A stretch of DNA of 31,522 nucleotides from Clostridiales bacterium UBA1742 (GTDB lineage: Bacteria > Bacillota > Clostridia > TANB77 > CAG-508): the NCBI GenBank assembly GCA_002314935.1, contig DCHW01000011.1:1-31522 (forward strand), read 5' to 3'. This document shows positions 1 to 8,177 of this stretch, in pieces. The position numbers were made by a program, and so were the translations under genes. How positions within the stretch are numbered: position 1 is the first letter of the stretch; the number at the start of each line of letters is the position of its first letter. The notes under the pieces were generated by a model. It saw nothing but the letters and a program-made list of their open reading frames with translations. It was not told the origin of the DNA and ran no database searches.

Positions 1-40
1 ATATTATCATAAATTTACTACAAATTGAGACATATTAGAT

Positions 41-69
41 TTTACAATTTTATGTAAATATGATATAAT
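41..69 (+). promoter_or_regulatory. Sigma-A-type promoter for the small Cys-rich ORF
   Basis: TTTACA at 41-46 and a perfect TATAAT at 64-69 are separated by 17 bases. The first downstream start codon is at 107, preceded by a strong AGGAGG. Confidence 0.7.
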
Positions 70-99
70 TAAAATGCAGAAATTTTTAGAAAGGAGGAA

Positions 100-120
100 T
101 TAAACCATGGAACGGTTTAA
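100..120 (+). other. Perfect inverted repeat around the start codon
   Basis: TTAAACC (100-106) and GGTTTAA (114-120) are perfectly complementary, and the 7-base loop is ATGGAAC, holding the start codon and the C of the in-frame CGG. In mRNA this could form a small hairpin at the initiation site. The stem is short and AT-rich, so chance is possible. Confidence 0.35.
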
Positions 121-328
121 TTCGTTCGAGGCTTTTGCAGTTTACTGTGAAGCCGAAAACAAGAAAGAAAAGGAGGAATATGAAAGAAAAATGTTGACTA
201 TGGAGCATGTCTGCAAGAATTGTAGACATTGCTTTGGAAGGCATTTTGATCCTGATCCTCCCAATTTCCCCGAATCATCTGATGTTTTTTGCATGCAGAG
301 AACATGCCAGAATGACGGGTGTAAATGA
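107..328 (+). CDS. Small Cys-rich hypothetical protein (73 aa)
   Basis: I do not recognise this protein. The second half has six cysteines in two clusters (CKNCRHC near residues 36-42, then C..C...C at the C-terminus), which suggests a small metal-binding protein. AGGAGG lies about 9 bases before ATG 107. The gene has its own promoter and terminator. Codon use is less AT-biased than in its neighbours (tcg, ttc, gag, ccc), which suggests recent acquisition. Codon 3 is CGG, the only in-frame CGG in the window not tied to a visible frame break; a +1 shift there would instead give a basic 29-residue peptide ending at a TGA near 195. A later start at ATG 191, which would exclude the CGG, is also possible because a second AGGAGG lies at 171-176. 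Confidence 0.55.
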   Translation: MERFNSFEAFAVYCEAENKKEKEEYERKMLTMEHVCKNCRHCFGRHFDPDPPNFPESSDVFCMQRTCQNDGCK

Positions 329-361
329 AACTTGCTCAGATTTTGATGTCAAGGTTTGAGC

Positions 362-403
362 AAACAGGTGGCGAAGCATAATTGCTGAACCACTTGTTTT
401 TTT
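362..403 (+). terminator. Intrinsic terminator
   Basis: ACAGGTGG (364-371) pairs with CCACTTGT (390-397) with one G-U pair; an inner AGCA/TGCT pairing is also possible. A run of T follows directly. It ends the small Cys-rich transcript. Confidence 0.75.
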
Positions 404-531
404 ATCGATTTTTGTCGATGAAAAATTCTTTACTTTTATATGTAAAATATTATAAAATTAAATTAATTAATTCTAAAAAATTTAATTCTAATTAAAATCC
501 CAAATAATAAATTTAATAAAAGAAGGTGGAT

Positions 532-1071
532 GTGCTGATTATATATACAAAAAGAAATTTACTAATGATAACCTTTATAATTACTGTTATAATTTTTAGT
601 ATTATTAATTGGATGTGTAATTTAACAACAACATATATACAACAAAATAAACAATTACAAAGTAGCCAAAATAATATTGCTTTTATTGATACTAAAAGTT
701 TGTGGCAAATAGAAATTCCTAAAATTAACTTAACTGCACCAATTGCTGAAGGGATAGATGCAAATACTTTAAATAACTATGTTGGGCATTTTCCAACAAC
801 AAGTAATTTGGAAGGAAATGTTGGACTTGCAGCACATAATAGAGGATTTCAAAAAAATTATTTTGAACATCTTAAGGAATTAGAATTGGGAGATATAATT
901 ATATATAACACAGAGAGTGATAGTAAAAGTTATAAGGTATCTAGTATAAATATCATTGATGAAACAGATTGGACATATTTAGAAAAGACAGAGGATAATA
1001 GAATAACACTTATAACCTGTGTAGAAAATCAATCAACTAAAAGAAGATGTGTGCAAGCAGTAGAAATATAA
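532..1071 (+). CDS. Class D-like sortase
   Basis: Sortases are membrane-anchored cysteine transpeptidases that cleave sorting signals and attach proteins to the wall or to pili. An N-terminal hydrophobic segment (about residues 9-28) is followed by an extracellular sortase core. The catalytic triad is visible: His in LAAHNRG (about residue 102), Cys in TLITC (about 163) and Arg in TKRRCVQA (about 171). The LITC...RRC pattern and the length of about 180 aa suit class D or small class B-like enzymes. The start is uncertain: GTG 532 and GTG 526 are both near the AGAAGGTGG ribosome site, and ATG 565 is possible. No LPXTG-type substrate is encoded in the window, so its target lies elsewhere. Confidence 0.85.
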   Translation: MLIIYTKRNLLMITFIITVIIFSIINWMCNLTTTYIQQNKQLQSSQNNIAFIDTKSLWQIEIPKINLTAPIAEGIDANTLNNYVGHFPTTSNLEGNVGLAAHNRGFQKNYFEHLKELELGDIIIYNTESDSKSYKVSSINIIDETDWTYLEKTEDNRITLITCVENQSTKRRCVQAVEI

Positions 1072-1079
1072 TAATTTAA

Positions 1080-1108
1080 TTGACTTTTATAGTATAAAAA
1101 TATATAAT
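1080..1108 (+). promoter_or_regulatory. Promoter of the CorC/HlyC-like gene
   Basis: TTGACT (1080-1085) and TATAAT (1103-1108) are 17 bases apart, about 45 bases before the start codon at 1155. Confidence 0.75.
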
Positions 1109-1154
1109 ATTAAATGTTAAAATATATATTTTGAAGGGAAGAGTGAATTAAAAA

Positions 1155-2492
1155 ATGGCAAAAATTATTGTATTAGCCATATTAATTTTAATAAATGCAT
1201 TTTTTGCAGCAACAGAAATTGCATTTATATCAATAAATGATGCAAAAATAGAAAAACAAGCAAAGGATGGGAATAAAAAAGCAAAAAAAATTAGAAAGAT
1301 GCTTAAAGAACCAAGTAAATTTTTGGCAACAATACAAATAGGAATAACACTAGCAGGATTTTTATCTAGTGCTTTTGCAGCAGATGCTTTTGCAGATAAT
1401 TTAGCTCCTGTGTTAAATAATTGGATTAGTTTTGGAATAGAAACATGGAGAAGCATATCAATAGTGTTAATTACAATTATTTTGTCTTATTTTTCATTGG
1501 TATTTGGTGAATTAGTACCAAAAAGATTAGCAATGCGCAATTCAGAAAAAATTGCTTTTGCAACTGTGGGAATTGTAAGATTTATATATGTAATAACAGC
1601 TCCTTTTGTAAAATTATTAACAGCTTCTACTAATGGAATTTCTAAAATATTTGGTGTTTCAGAAGTTGATGAGGGAACAGTTACAGAAGAAGAAATAAGA
1701 ATGATGGTAGATGTTGGAGAAGAAAAAGGTTCAATCCAAGAAGAAGAAAAAGAATTAATAAATAATGTTTTTGAATTTAATGATAAAGTTGTTTCAGAAA
1801 TAATGACACATAGAAAAGAAATTTATGCAATAAATATTAAATCAGAATTAAGTGATATTTTAGGTGATTTAAAGGAATATAAATATAGCAGAATACCAGT
1901 ATATGAAGAAAATATTGATAATATAGTTGGTGTATTGTTTATAAAAGATTTACTTGCAAATGTAAACAGAAAAAATGAAATAAAAATCTCTAAATTAATA
2001 AGAGAACCATACTTTGTTTCAGAATCAAAATTAATAAATGAATTATTTAATGAATTACAAAAAAACAAACATCAAATGGCAATTGTTTTAGATGAATATG
2101 GTGGAACTGCAGGATTAGTTACAATGGAAGACATTATAGAGGAACTTGTTGGAAATATTTTTGATGAATATGATGATGAAGAAAAAGATTTTGAAGCTAT
2201 TGATGATAATACATTTATGATAAGTGGAAGTGTAAGTATTCATGATCTTAGAAGAATATTAAATACAGATATACCAGAAGGTGATTATGATACTTTATCA
2301 GGATATTTAATAGAATTATTAGGAAGAATACCATCTGATGATGAAAAGCCTCTTATAGAAACTAAAAATATAACATACAAAATAGAAGAGTATGAAGATA
2401 AAAGAATTGTATGGGTTAAGGCTTGCAGAAATAATGTTGAAGAAGACGATGATGAAGAAGAAAATGATGAAGAGAAAGAACAAGAAGAATAA
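1155..2492 (+). CDS. CNNM/CorC-HlyC family membrane protein with CBS pair
   Basis: This is a 445-residue protein of the HlyC/CorC (CNNM) family, whose characterised members are linked to Mg2+ or Co2+ efflux. The order is an N-terminal DUF21 membrane domain (about 1-180, including the FGELVPKRLA family signature), a CBS-domain pair (about 205-335, with VLDEYGGTAGLVTMEDIIEE closing the second CBS), and a C-terminal CorC_HlyC domain (about 350-425, MISGSVSIHDL). The protein ends in a strongly acidic Glu/Asp tail. GAAGGGAAG lies upstream of ATG 1155. The family is clear; the transported ion cannot be told from sequence alone. Confidence 0.92.
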   Translation: MAKIIVLAILILINAFFAATEIAFISINDAKIEKQAKDGNKKAKKIRKMLKEPSKFLATIQIGITLAGFLSSAFAADAFADNLAPVLNNWISFGIETWRSISIVLITIILSYFSLVFGELVPKRLAMRNSEKIAFATVGIVRFIYVITAPFVKLLTASTNGISKIFGVSEVDEGTVTEEEIRMMVDVGEEKGSIQEEEKELINNVFEFNDKVVSEIMTHRKEIYAINIKSELSDILGDLKEYKYSRIPVYEENIDNIVGVLFIKDLLANVNRKNEIKISKLIREPYFVSESKLINELFNELQKNKHQMAIVLDEYGGTAGLVTMEDIIEELVGNIFDEYDDEEKDFEAIDDNTFMISGSVSIHDLRRILNTDIPEGDYDTLSGYLIELLGRIPSDDEKPLIETKNITYKIEEYEDKRIVWVKACRNNVEEDDDEEENDEEKEQEE

Positions 2493-2504
2493 AAATAAAC
2501 AATT

Positions 2505-2536
2505 TACGAAAGCGGTCTAAAATGACCGCTTTCGTA
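2505..2536 (+). terminator. Perfect 13-bp hairpin without a U-tract
   Basis: TACGAAAGCGGTC (2505-2517) pairs perfectly with GACCGCTTTCGTA (2524-2536) around a 6-base loop. It is GC-richer than its surroundings. No T-run follows; instead the ribosome site and start of the next gene come within 20 bases. It may terminate or attenuate transcription, protect the upstream mRNA end, or be a palindromic repeat. Confidence 0.5.
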
Positions 2537-2554
2537 GTGATAAAGGGAGTAATT

Positions 2555-3803
2555 ATGTATAAGAAATTTGGAATTAAAGAAGAAGTTTTAGAATTAGCAG
2601 ATAAAGTAGAAAAAGAGTTAGATACAATATTTAAAGAAAAGGACAAGATTAAAGAATATAACAGTTTGAAGGTATTAAATGCATTTCAAAAATTTAATAT
2701 ATCAGAGATGCATTTTAATTCAACTAGTGGTTATGGATACGGAGATATTGGAAGAGACACAATAGAGCAAATTTTTGCAGAAATTTTTTATGCTGAAGAT
2801 GCATTAGTTAGAACACAATTAATTTCTGGAACACATGCTTTAACAGTAGCTTTATTTGGTATTTTAAGACCGGGAGATACACTTTTAAGTATTAGTGGTA
2901 AACCATATGATACATTAGATTCAGTAATTGGTATAGAAGAAAATAAAAGTTCTTTAAAGAGCTTTGGAGTAAAATATGAGCAAATTGATTTAATAAATAA
3001 TGATTTTGATTATGAACAAATTGAAAAAAGGTTAGTAGAAGGAAATGTAAAATTAATTGAAATTCAACGTTCACGTGGTTATTCAGAGAGAAAAAGTATT
3101 GTATTAAACAAAGTTGAAAAAGTAATAAAGTTAATTAAAAGTATTAATAAAGACATTATTATTATGATTGATAATTGTTATTGTGAATTTGTTGAAAAAA
3201 AAGAGCCTATAGAAGTTGGTGCAGATATTGTTGTAGGATCATTAATAAAAAATTTAGGAGGAGGAATTGCTCCAAATGGTGCATATATTGTTGGAAGAAA
3301 AGAGTTAATAGAATTATGTGCCGAAAGACTTACTGCACCAGGATTAGGAAAAGAAGTTGGGGCTTCACTTGGAATTAATAAGCAAATTTTACAGGGATTA
3401 TTTTTTGCACCATCAGTTGTAAATAGTAGTTTAAAAACTGCAATATTTGCAAGCAAAATATTAGAAAAATTTGGATTTAATGTAGAGCCTTCTTATGATG
3501 AGGAAAGAGCAGATATTGTTCAAACAATTAAATTTGGAGATGCTGAAAAACTTATAAAATATTGCCAAGGGATACAAATGGCATCACCAGTTGATTCAGG
3601 TTCTATTCCTGAACCTTGGGAAATGCCAGGATATTCAGATAAAATAATAATGGCAGCAGGTGCTTTTACAAATGGTTCTTCTATAGAACTTTCGTGCGAT
3701 GCACCAATAAGACCACCATATATTGCATTTATGCAAGGTGGACTTACTTATGAATATGGAAAATTACGGAGTTTTAAAGGCAATTTGTAATATGAATAAA
3801 TAA
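2555..3803 (+). CDS. Methionine gamma-lyase-like PLP protein (YnbB family), +1 frameshift at CGG
   Basis: This is a PLP-dependent Cys/Met-metabolism fold protein of the family annotated as methionine gamma-lyase family or aluminium resistance protein (YnbB). The recoded length of 415 aa fits the family. Family segments include SGTHALTVALFG (PLP pocket side), IDNCYCEF, and GSLIKNLGGGIAPNGAY with the PLP-binding lysine. ATG 2555 follows AGGGAG; an upstream in-frame start would lie inside the hairpin. The zero frame stops at 3790 after KLRSFKGNL. Skipping the C of CGG at 3767-3769 instead gives GGLTYEYGKLGVLKA, as expected for the C-terminus of this family, and ends at TAA 3803. The in vivo substrate is unknown. 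Confidence 0.85.
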
Positions 3804-3817
3804 AAATGGGGGACTTT

Positions 3818-5062
3818 ATGAAGGTATTAGTAATAGGTGGAGGTCCTGCAGGATTAATGTCTGCAATATCATCTGCTAAACAAGGAAATAATGTAATAGT
3901 TTTAGAAAAAATGAATTCTTGTGGTAAAAAACTTCTTATAACTGGAAAAGGAAGATGTAATATAACAAACGCATGTGAAATGAGCGAATTTTTTGAAAAT
4001 ATACCACGTAATTCTAAATTTTTATATAGTGCATTTAATAATTTTTCAAATACGGATATAGTAAATTTATTAAAACAAGAGGGTATAGAAACTAAAATAG
4101 AAAGAGGAAAAAGAATTTTTCCGATATCTGATGAATCAAAAGATGTATTAAATGCTTTATTAAGTATAGCAAAAAAATTAAATGTAAATATAAAAACAAA
4201 TTCATATGTAACAAAAATTGTAACAGAAACAATTAATGAAACTAATGTAATAAAGGGAGTTTATTGTAATAACAATTTTATAGAAGCAGAAAAAGTTATA
4301 ATTGCAACAGGAGGAAAAAGCTATCCTGTAACTGGTTCTACTGGAGATGGATATGAACTTGCAAAAGAGATTGGACATACAGTGACAGAGTTAAAACCTT
4401 CATTGGTTCCATTAATTTCTAAAGGTAATATTTGTACAAAATTGCAAGGGTTATCATTAAGAAATATAGAAATAAAATTAAAATGTAATGAAAAAATAGT
4501 ATATAAAGATTTTGGAGAAATGTTATTTACACATTTTGGAGTATCAGGGCCTGTAATATTAAGTGCTTCAGCACATTTGGTAAATTATAAAAATGTAAAT
4601 GAATTATTTAAAAATAATAGTATAGATTTAGAAATTGATTTAAAGCCTGCTTTAGATATGGAAAAACTTGATTTAAGAATATTAAGAGATTTTAGTGAAG
4701 AAAAAAATAAAAGCTTTAAAAATAGTTTGGATAAATTATTACCACAAAAATTAATACCTGTAGTTGTTGAATTGTCTGGTATAGATGAAAATAAAAAGGT
4801 AAATGAAATAACTAAAAAAGAAAGAGAAAATCTTGTTAAAATATTAAAATGCTTAAAAATTAAAATAAATGGATTTGGAAAAATTGAAGAGGCAATTATA
4901 ACAAGTGGTGGAATTAATATAAAAGAAATTAATCCTAAAACAATGGAATCTAAACTAGTAAAAGGTTTGTTTTTTGCTGGAGAAATAATAGATGTTGATG
5001 CATTAACTGGAGGATTTAATTTACAAATTGCATATTCTACTGGGTATACAGCAGGATTATAA
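3818..5062 (+). CDS. BaiN/HI0933-family NAD(P)/FAD-dependent oxidoreductase
   Basis: This is a flavoprotein of the HI0933/YhiN/BaiN family, about 414 aa. The N-terminus has the dinucleotide-binding motif VIGGGPAGLMSA, followed by the family block GKKLLITGKGRCNITN (about residues 38-55). A second FAD motif, IIATGGKSYPVTGSTGDGY, lies in the middle, and the closing block GLFFAGEIIDVDALTGGFN is highly typical. The start is set at ATG 3818 because GGGGGAC lies just before it; ATG 3806 would overlap that ribosome site. It starts 14 bases after the recoded end of the preceding gene, so the two are probably co-transcribed. The physiological substrate of most members is not established. Confidence 0.92.
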   Translation: MKVLVIGGGPAGLMSAISSAKQGNNVIVLEKMNSCGKKLLITGKGRCNITNACEMSEFFENIPRNSKFLYSAFNNFSNTDIVNLLKQEGIETKIERGKRIFPISDESKDVLNALLSIAKKLNVNIKTNSYVTKIVTETINETNVIKGVYCNNNFIEAEKVIIATGGKSYPVTGSTGDGYELAKEIGHTVTELKPSLVPLISKGNICTKLQGLSLRNIEIKLKCNEKIVYKDFGEMLFTHFGVSGPVILSASAHLVNYKNVNELFKNNSIDLEIDLKPALDMEKLDLRILRDFSEEKNKSFKNSLDKLLPQKLIPVVVELSGIDENKKVNEITKKERENLVKILKCLKIKINGFGKIEEAIITSGGINIKEINPKTMESKLVKGLFFAGEIIDVDALTGGFNLQIAYSTGYTAGL

Positions 5063-5081
5063 TTTATAAAAAGGAAATAAT

Positions 5082-5711
5082 ATGGAAAAATTTAAAACAA
5101 TTAAAAATAATGTAGATGGAATATTAATAGAAAAAAAATCAAAATTTATCGCAAATATTGCTTATGTAGAGAGTGTAGAACAAGCAGAAGAATTTATTAA
5201 ATCAATAAAGAAAAAATATTATGATGCAAAACATAATGTTATAGCATATGCAATAGAAACTGGAGATGGTGGACTTGCAATAAAATATAATGATGATGGA
5301 GAACCAAGTGGAACAGCTGGTAGTCCAATACTTAAAATTATATTAGAAAAAGGTTTGTCTAATGTAGTAGTTGTTGTTACAAGGTATTTTGGAGGAGTTT
5401 TGCTGGGAACAGGAGGACTAGTAAGAGCGTATTCAGGTGCAGTAATAAATGCATTAGATAATGCAGAATTTGTAGAAAAGAAAAAAGGATATAAATTAAA
5501 AGTTGTTGTAGAATATGATGAAGCAGATCAAATAAAATATATTGTAAATAAGTATAATTTTAAAATAATAAAAGTAGATTATTTAAATAATGTGGAATTT
5601 TATATAGAAATTCCTGAAGAAAAAATAGATGAATTTACAAAAAATGGCAATAATATTTTTTCTAAAAATTTAAAATATGATATTGTTGAAGAAAAATACA
5701 TTGATATATAG
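5082..5711 (+). CDS. YigZ/IMPACT family protein
   Basis: This 209-residue protein has the UPF0029/IMPACT fold. The signature region is present: AKHNVIAYAIETG, then NDDGEPSGTAGSPIL, then VVVTRYFGGVLLGTGGLVRAYSGA (about residues 50-125). A C-terminal ferredoxin-like domain follows, typical of YigZ. Proposed roles for the family include translation-linked regulation, but the bacterial function is not settled. It follows the flavoprotein by 19 bases with AAAGGAAA upstream of ATG 5082 and is probably in the same operon. Confidence 0.92.
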   Translation: MEKFKTIKNNVDGILIEKKSKFIANIAYVESVEQAEEFIKSIKKKYYDAKHNVIAYAIETGDGGLAIKYNDDGEPSGTAGSPILKIILEKGLSNVVVVVTRYFGGVLLGTGGLVRAYSGAVINALDNAEFVEKKKGYKLKVVVEYDEADQIKYIVNKYNFKIIKVDYLNNVEFYIEIPEEKIDEFTKNGNNIFSKNLKYDIVEEKYIDI

Positions 5712-5751
5712 CGTGTTTTGACAGAAATTAGAAAAAATTTCCAAAAAAGTA

Positions 5752-5780
5752 TTGAAATATCTCTAAAAAAATATTATAAT
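5752..5780 (+). promoter_or_regulatory. Promoter of spo0A
   Basis: TTGAAA (5752-5757) and TATAAT (5775-5780) are 17 bases apart, about 45 bases before the spo0A start. A sigma-H promoter may also exist but I could not define one. Confidence 0.65.
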
Positions 5781-5826
5781 TCGAATTGTAAAATTTTTAC
5801 AAATTTATATTTGAGGAGGTATTGAT

Positions 5827-6645
5827 TTGAAAGGGAAAATTAGTGTTTTGGTAGCAGATGATAATCCAGATTTTGCAAATATGATTATATCCTATTTGGA
5901 AGCACAGGAAGATATGGAGGTTATTGGCAGAGCAAGAGATGGAAAAGAAGCTTGTGATATGATAATAAACACAGAGCCAGATATAGTTTTATTAGATGTT
6001 ATAATGCCTTATCTAGATGGAATAGGAGTATTAGAACAAATTGGAAAAGCAGAAATGAAAAAGAGACCCATTTGTATAATGCTATCAGCAGTTGGACAAG
6101 CAAAAATAACACAAAGAGCTATAGAACTAGGTGCAGAATATTACATAGTTAAACCATTTGATATAGAACTACTAATTCAAAGGATAAGAGATATTAAAAA
6201 TTACCAACCAACAACGTCAAAAAACGTATTTGTAAATAAAGAAATTAAAGCACCATATATAGAAATAGCAAACAGAAATAAAAACACAGAAGATAACTTA
6301 GAAGCATTAGTAACAAATATAATACATGAATTAGGTGTTCCTGCACACATAAAGGGTTATCAATATTTAAGAGAGGCTATTATTATGGTTATTAATGATA
6401 TAGATGTTATTAACCAAATAACAAAACAACTTTATCCAGATATTGCAAAAAAATTTAAAACTACACCATCAAGAGTAGAACGTGCAATTCGTCATGCAAT
6501 AGAGGTTTCATGGATAAGAGGAGAACAAGCATCAATTGAAAATATATTTGGATATACAATTTCAGCTGCAAAAGGAAAACCAACAAATTCGGAATTTATA
6601 GCAATGATTGCTGATAAATTAAGATTAGAACTAAAAACAGCATAA
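5827..6645 (+). CDS. spo0A: Sporulation master regulator Spo0A
   Basis: Spo0A is the phosphorelay response regulator that commits Firmicutes to sporulation. The receiver domain covers about residues 5-125, with the acidic pocket at D11/D12, the phosphoacceptor D57 in VLLDVIMP and K109 in YIVKPF. The C-terminal Spo0A DNA-binding domain covers about 155-270, with TTPSRVERAIRHAIEVSW as the conserved recognition region. The length of 272 aa is normal. The start is TTG 5827, with GGAGG 9 bases upstream. It stands alone between its own promoter and terminator, without the common spoIVB neighbour. Its presence makes this an endospore-forming lineage. Confidence 0.97.
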   Translation: MKGKISVLVADDNPDFANMIISYLEAQEDMEVIGRARDGKEACDMIINTEPDIVLLDVIMPYLDGIGVLEQIGKAEMKKRPICIMLSAVGQAKITQRAIELGAEYYIVKPFDIELLIQRIRDIKNYQPTTSKNVFVNKEIKAPYIEIANRNKNTEDNLEALVTNIIHELGVPAHIKGYQYLREAIIMVINDIDVINQITKQLYPDIAKKFKTTPSRVERAIRHAIEVSWIRGEQASIENIFGYTISAAKGKPTNSEFIAMIADKLRLELKTA

Positions 6646-6655
6646 AATTAATAAT

Positions 6656-6695
6656 AAAAAAATTAGAGGTGAACATTTTTTACCTCTAATTTTTT
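6656..6695 (+). terminator. Intrinsic terminator of spo0A
   Basis: AATTAGAGGT pairs with ACCTCTAATT, extended by flanking A and T runs, and the 3' arm runs into a T-tract. Confidence 0.9.
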
Positions 6696-6759
6696 GTTGT
6701 AAATACACAGATTATATGATATTATTTGATTATAAAATTTAAACAAAGGAGAATGATAT

Positions 6760-7308
6760 ATGGAACGAAATGATCCCGTAAAAATACTTGGAGAAATTAG
6801 AATGACAAATCCAGACTTTAGTAAGGATGCGTTTATAGAAAATTCAAAAAGTGATTTAATAAATTTATATAAATATGCTTGTAATGGAAATTTAAAAGAT
6901 ATTGAATTAAGTTATTCAAAACAATTAATAAAAAAAGTTACAGAAAATCCAGATTTATATAGGATTAGCAAAAATTTTGATGTAATGAATATTTTATATA
7001 TTAATCTAAATGATTATAAAGAAAATACAGCAAAATATATTCAACTATATGTTTCGGTTTATTTTTTCGATGATGTAGATAATAATATAATAAAGAATGA
7101 TGATATTGATAAATTTTGGAATGATATTTGGTTAGTAACATATAAAAGAGAAGATAATGATGAAATATTAAAATGTAGTAATTGTGGTGCTACTATGGAA
7201 AAAGATGAGGAAAATAATTTATTAAAATGTGAGTATTGTAGAACTGAAAAATATTTTAATTTTGGAACACAAGATTGGATTTTAGATGACGTAGAAGTTG
7301 TTAAATAA
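6760..7308 (+). CDS. Tim44-like zinc-ribbon protein (hypothetical)
   Basis: This 182-residue protein has an N-terminal alpha/beta region resembling Tim44-like domains (residues about 25-130, including FWNDIWLVTYKR) and a C-terminal zinc ribbon: CSNCG about 143-147 and CEYCR about 161-165. It has no signal peptide or membrane segment. Similar domain pairs occur in Clostridia as uncharacterised proteins; I do not assign a function. AAAGGAG precedes ATG 6760. It is monocistronic and converges with the thioesterase gene. The Tim44-like call is from pattern only. Confidence 0.75.
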   Translation: MERNDPVKILGEIRMTNPDFSKDAFIENSKSDLINLYKYACNGNLKDIELSYSKQLIKKVTENPDLYRISKNFDVMNILYINLNDYKENTAKYIQLYVSVYFFDDVDNNIIKNDDIDKFWNDIWLVTYKREDNDEILKCSNCGATMEKDEENNLLKCEYCRTEKYFNFGTQDWILDDVEVVK

Positions 7309-7345
7309 AAAAATGTGGGGGGAATTAGTCCTCCCACATTTTTAT
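7307..7345. terminator. Bidirectional terminator between convergent genes
   Basis: AAAAATGTGGG..GGA pairs with TCC..CCCACATTTTT around ATTAG. A and T runs on both sides let it work in both directions. The minus-strand thioesterase gene ends inside it: its last codons (Met-Trp-Glu-Asp-stop) form one arm. Confidence 0.85.
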
Positions 7346-8053
7346 TATAGCATTTAATTTATTGTTATTTTTAATTGAAATAATATGTTCATTTTGATTT
7401 TCTAGGAAGTAATTTAAAGTTAAAGTGTCTTTTAATTTGGCTTCAGATTTATACATAATTTCTATATTATTAAAATTCGAATTTAAATAAATATTTTCAG
7501 GCAAAGCTTCTGTTGCAAAATGTAAATAATTTAAATTATTTACATGATAATTTGTATCTATATCTCGTCTATTAACTGTATAATTTAAAGAATTTAAAAT
7601 ATTAATTGGTTCTTTTAATTTTAAATTTATTCTTTTTCCAAATATAGGTTCTTTAGTTGTGTTAAATTCTTTAGATACTATTTTAGGAATTTGTGCAATA
7701 TGGTTGGTAGCACAATCTAGCATAACCCATTTGGAAGATGCAATTGCAATTAAATTATTTTTGTCATCATACATTTCAAAATCTCTATATGAAAAAACAT
7801 TTTCATATATGTTTGCCCAGGTGTTAATTTTTAAATTAGAATTCCATCTTGATCTTGAAAATACTTTTAATTTCCAACTTAATAAAATCCATGTTAAATT
7901 TGTGTTTGGAGTATCATTTGGACCAAAGCCAATTGAATTAGAATGAAGTGCAGCAGCTTCTTGAAAAATTCTTAAAATTCCTACATTGCTAAGCAAATTG
8001 TTTGCATTTACATCACAGTAATTTGCGGTAGTTGTATATGTAAATATTTCCAT
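7325..8053 (-). CDS. Acyl-ACP thioesterase (double hotdog)
   Basis: This 242-residue protein matches the acyl-ACP thioesterase family that releases fatty acids from acyl carrier protein in the cytoplasm. The first hotdog (about 1-125) has NLTWILLSWKLKV and the WANIYENVFSYRDFEMYD block. The second (about 150-240) has RRDIDTNYHVNNLNYLHF, equivalent to the D-x-N-x-H-V-N-N catalytic region of FatA/FatB and bacterial homologues. AGGAGG lies 7 bases before the ATG (complement of 8051-8053). It is a single-gene unit that reads into the shared terminator at 7307-7345. Confidence 0.92.
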   Translation of the reverse strand: MEIFTYTTTANYCDVNANNLLSNVGILRIFQEAAALHSNSIGFGPNDTPNTNLTWILLSWKLKVFSRSRWNSNLKINTWANIYENVFSYRDFEMYDDKNNLIAIASSKWVMLDCATNHIAQIPKIVSKEFNTTKEPIFGKRINLKLKEPINILNSLNYTVNRRDIDTNYHVNNLNYLHFATEALPENIYLNSNFNNIEIMYKSEAKLKDTLTLNYFLENQNEHIISIKNNNKLNAIIKMWED

Positions 8054-8177
8054 AATAACCTCCTTTTAAATTTATGTATATAATATCATATTTAGTAAAA
8101 AATGGCAAAATTTATAAAAATGTGATAAAATAATAAAAGTGGTTTTAATTGCCAGCTATGAAAATAGGAGAGATATT

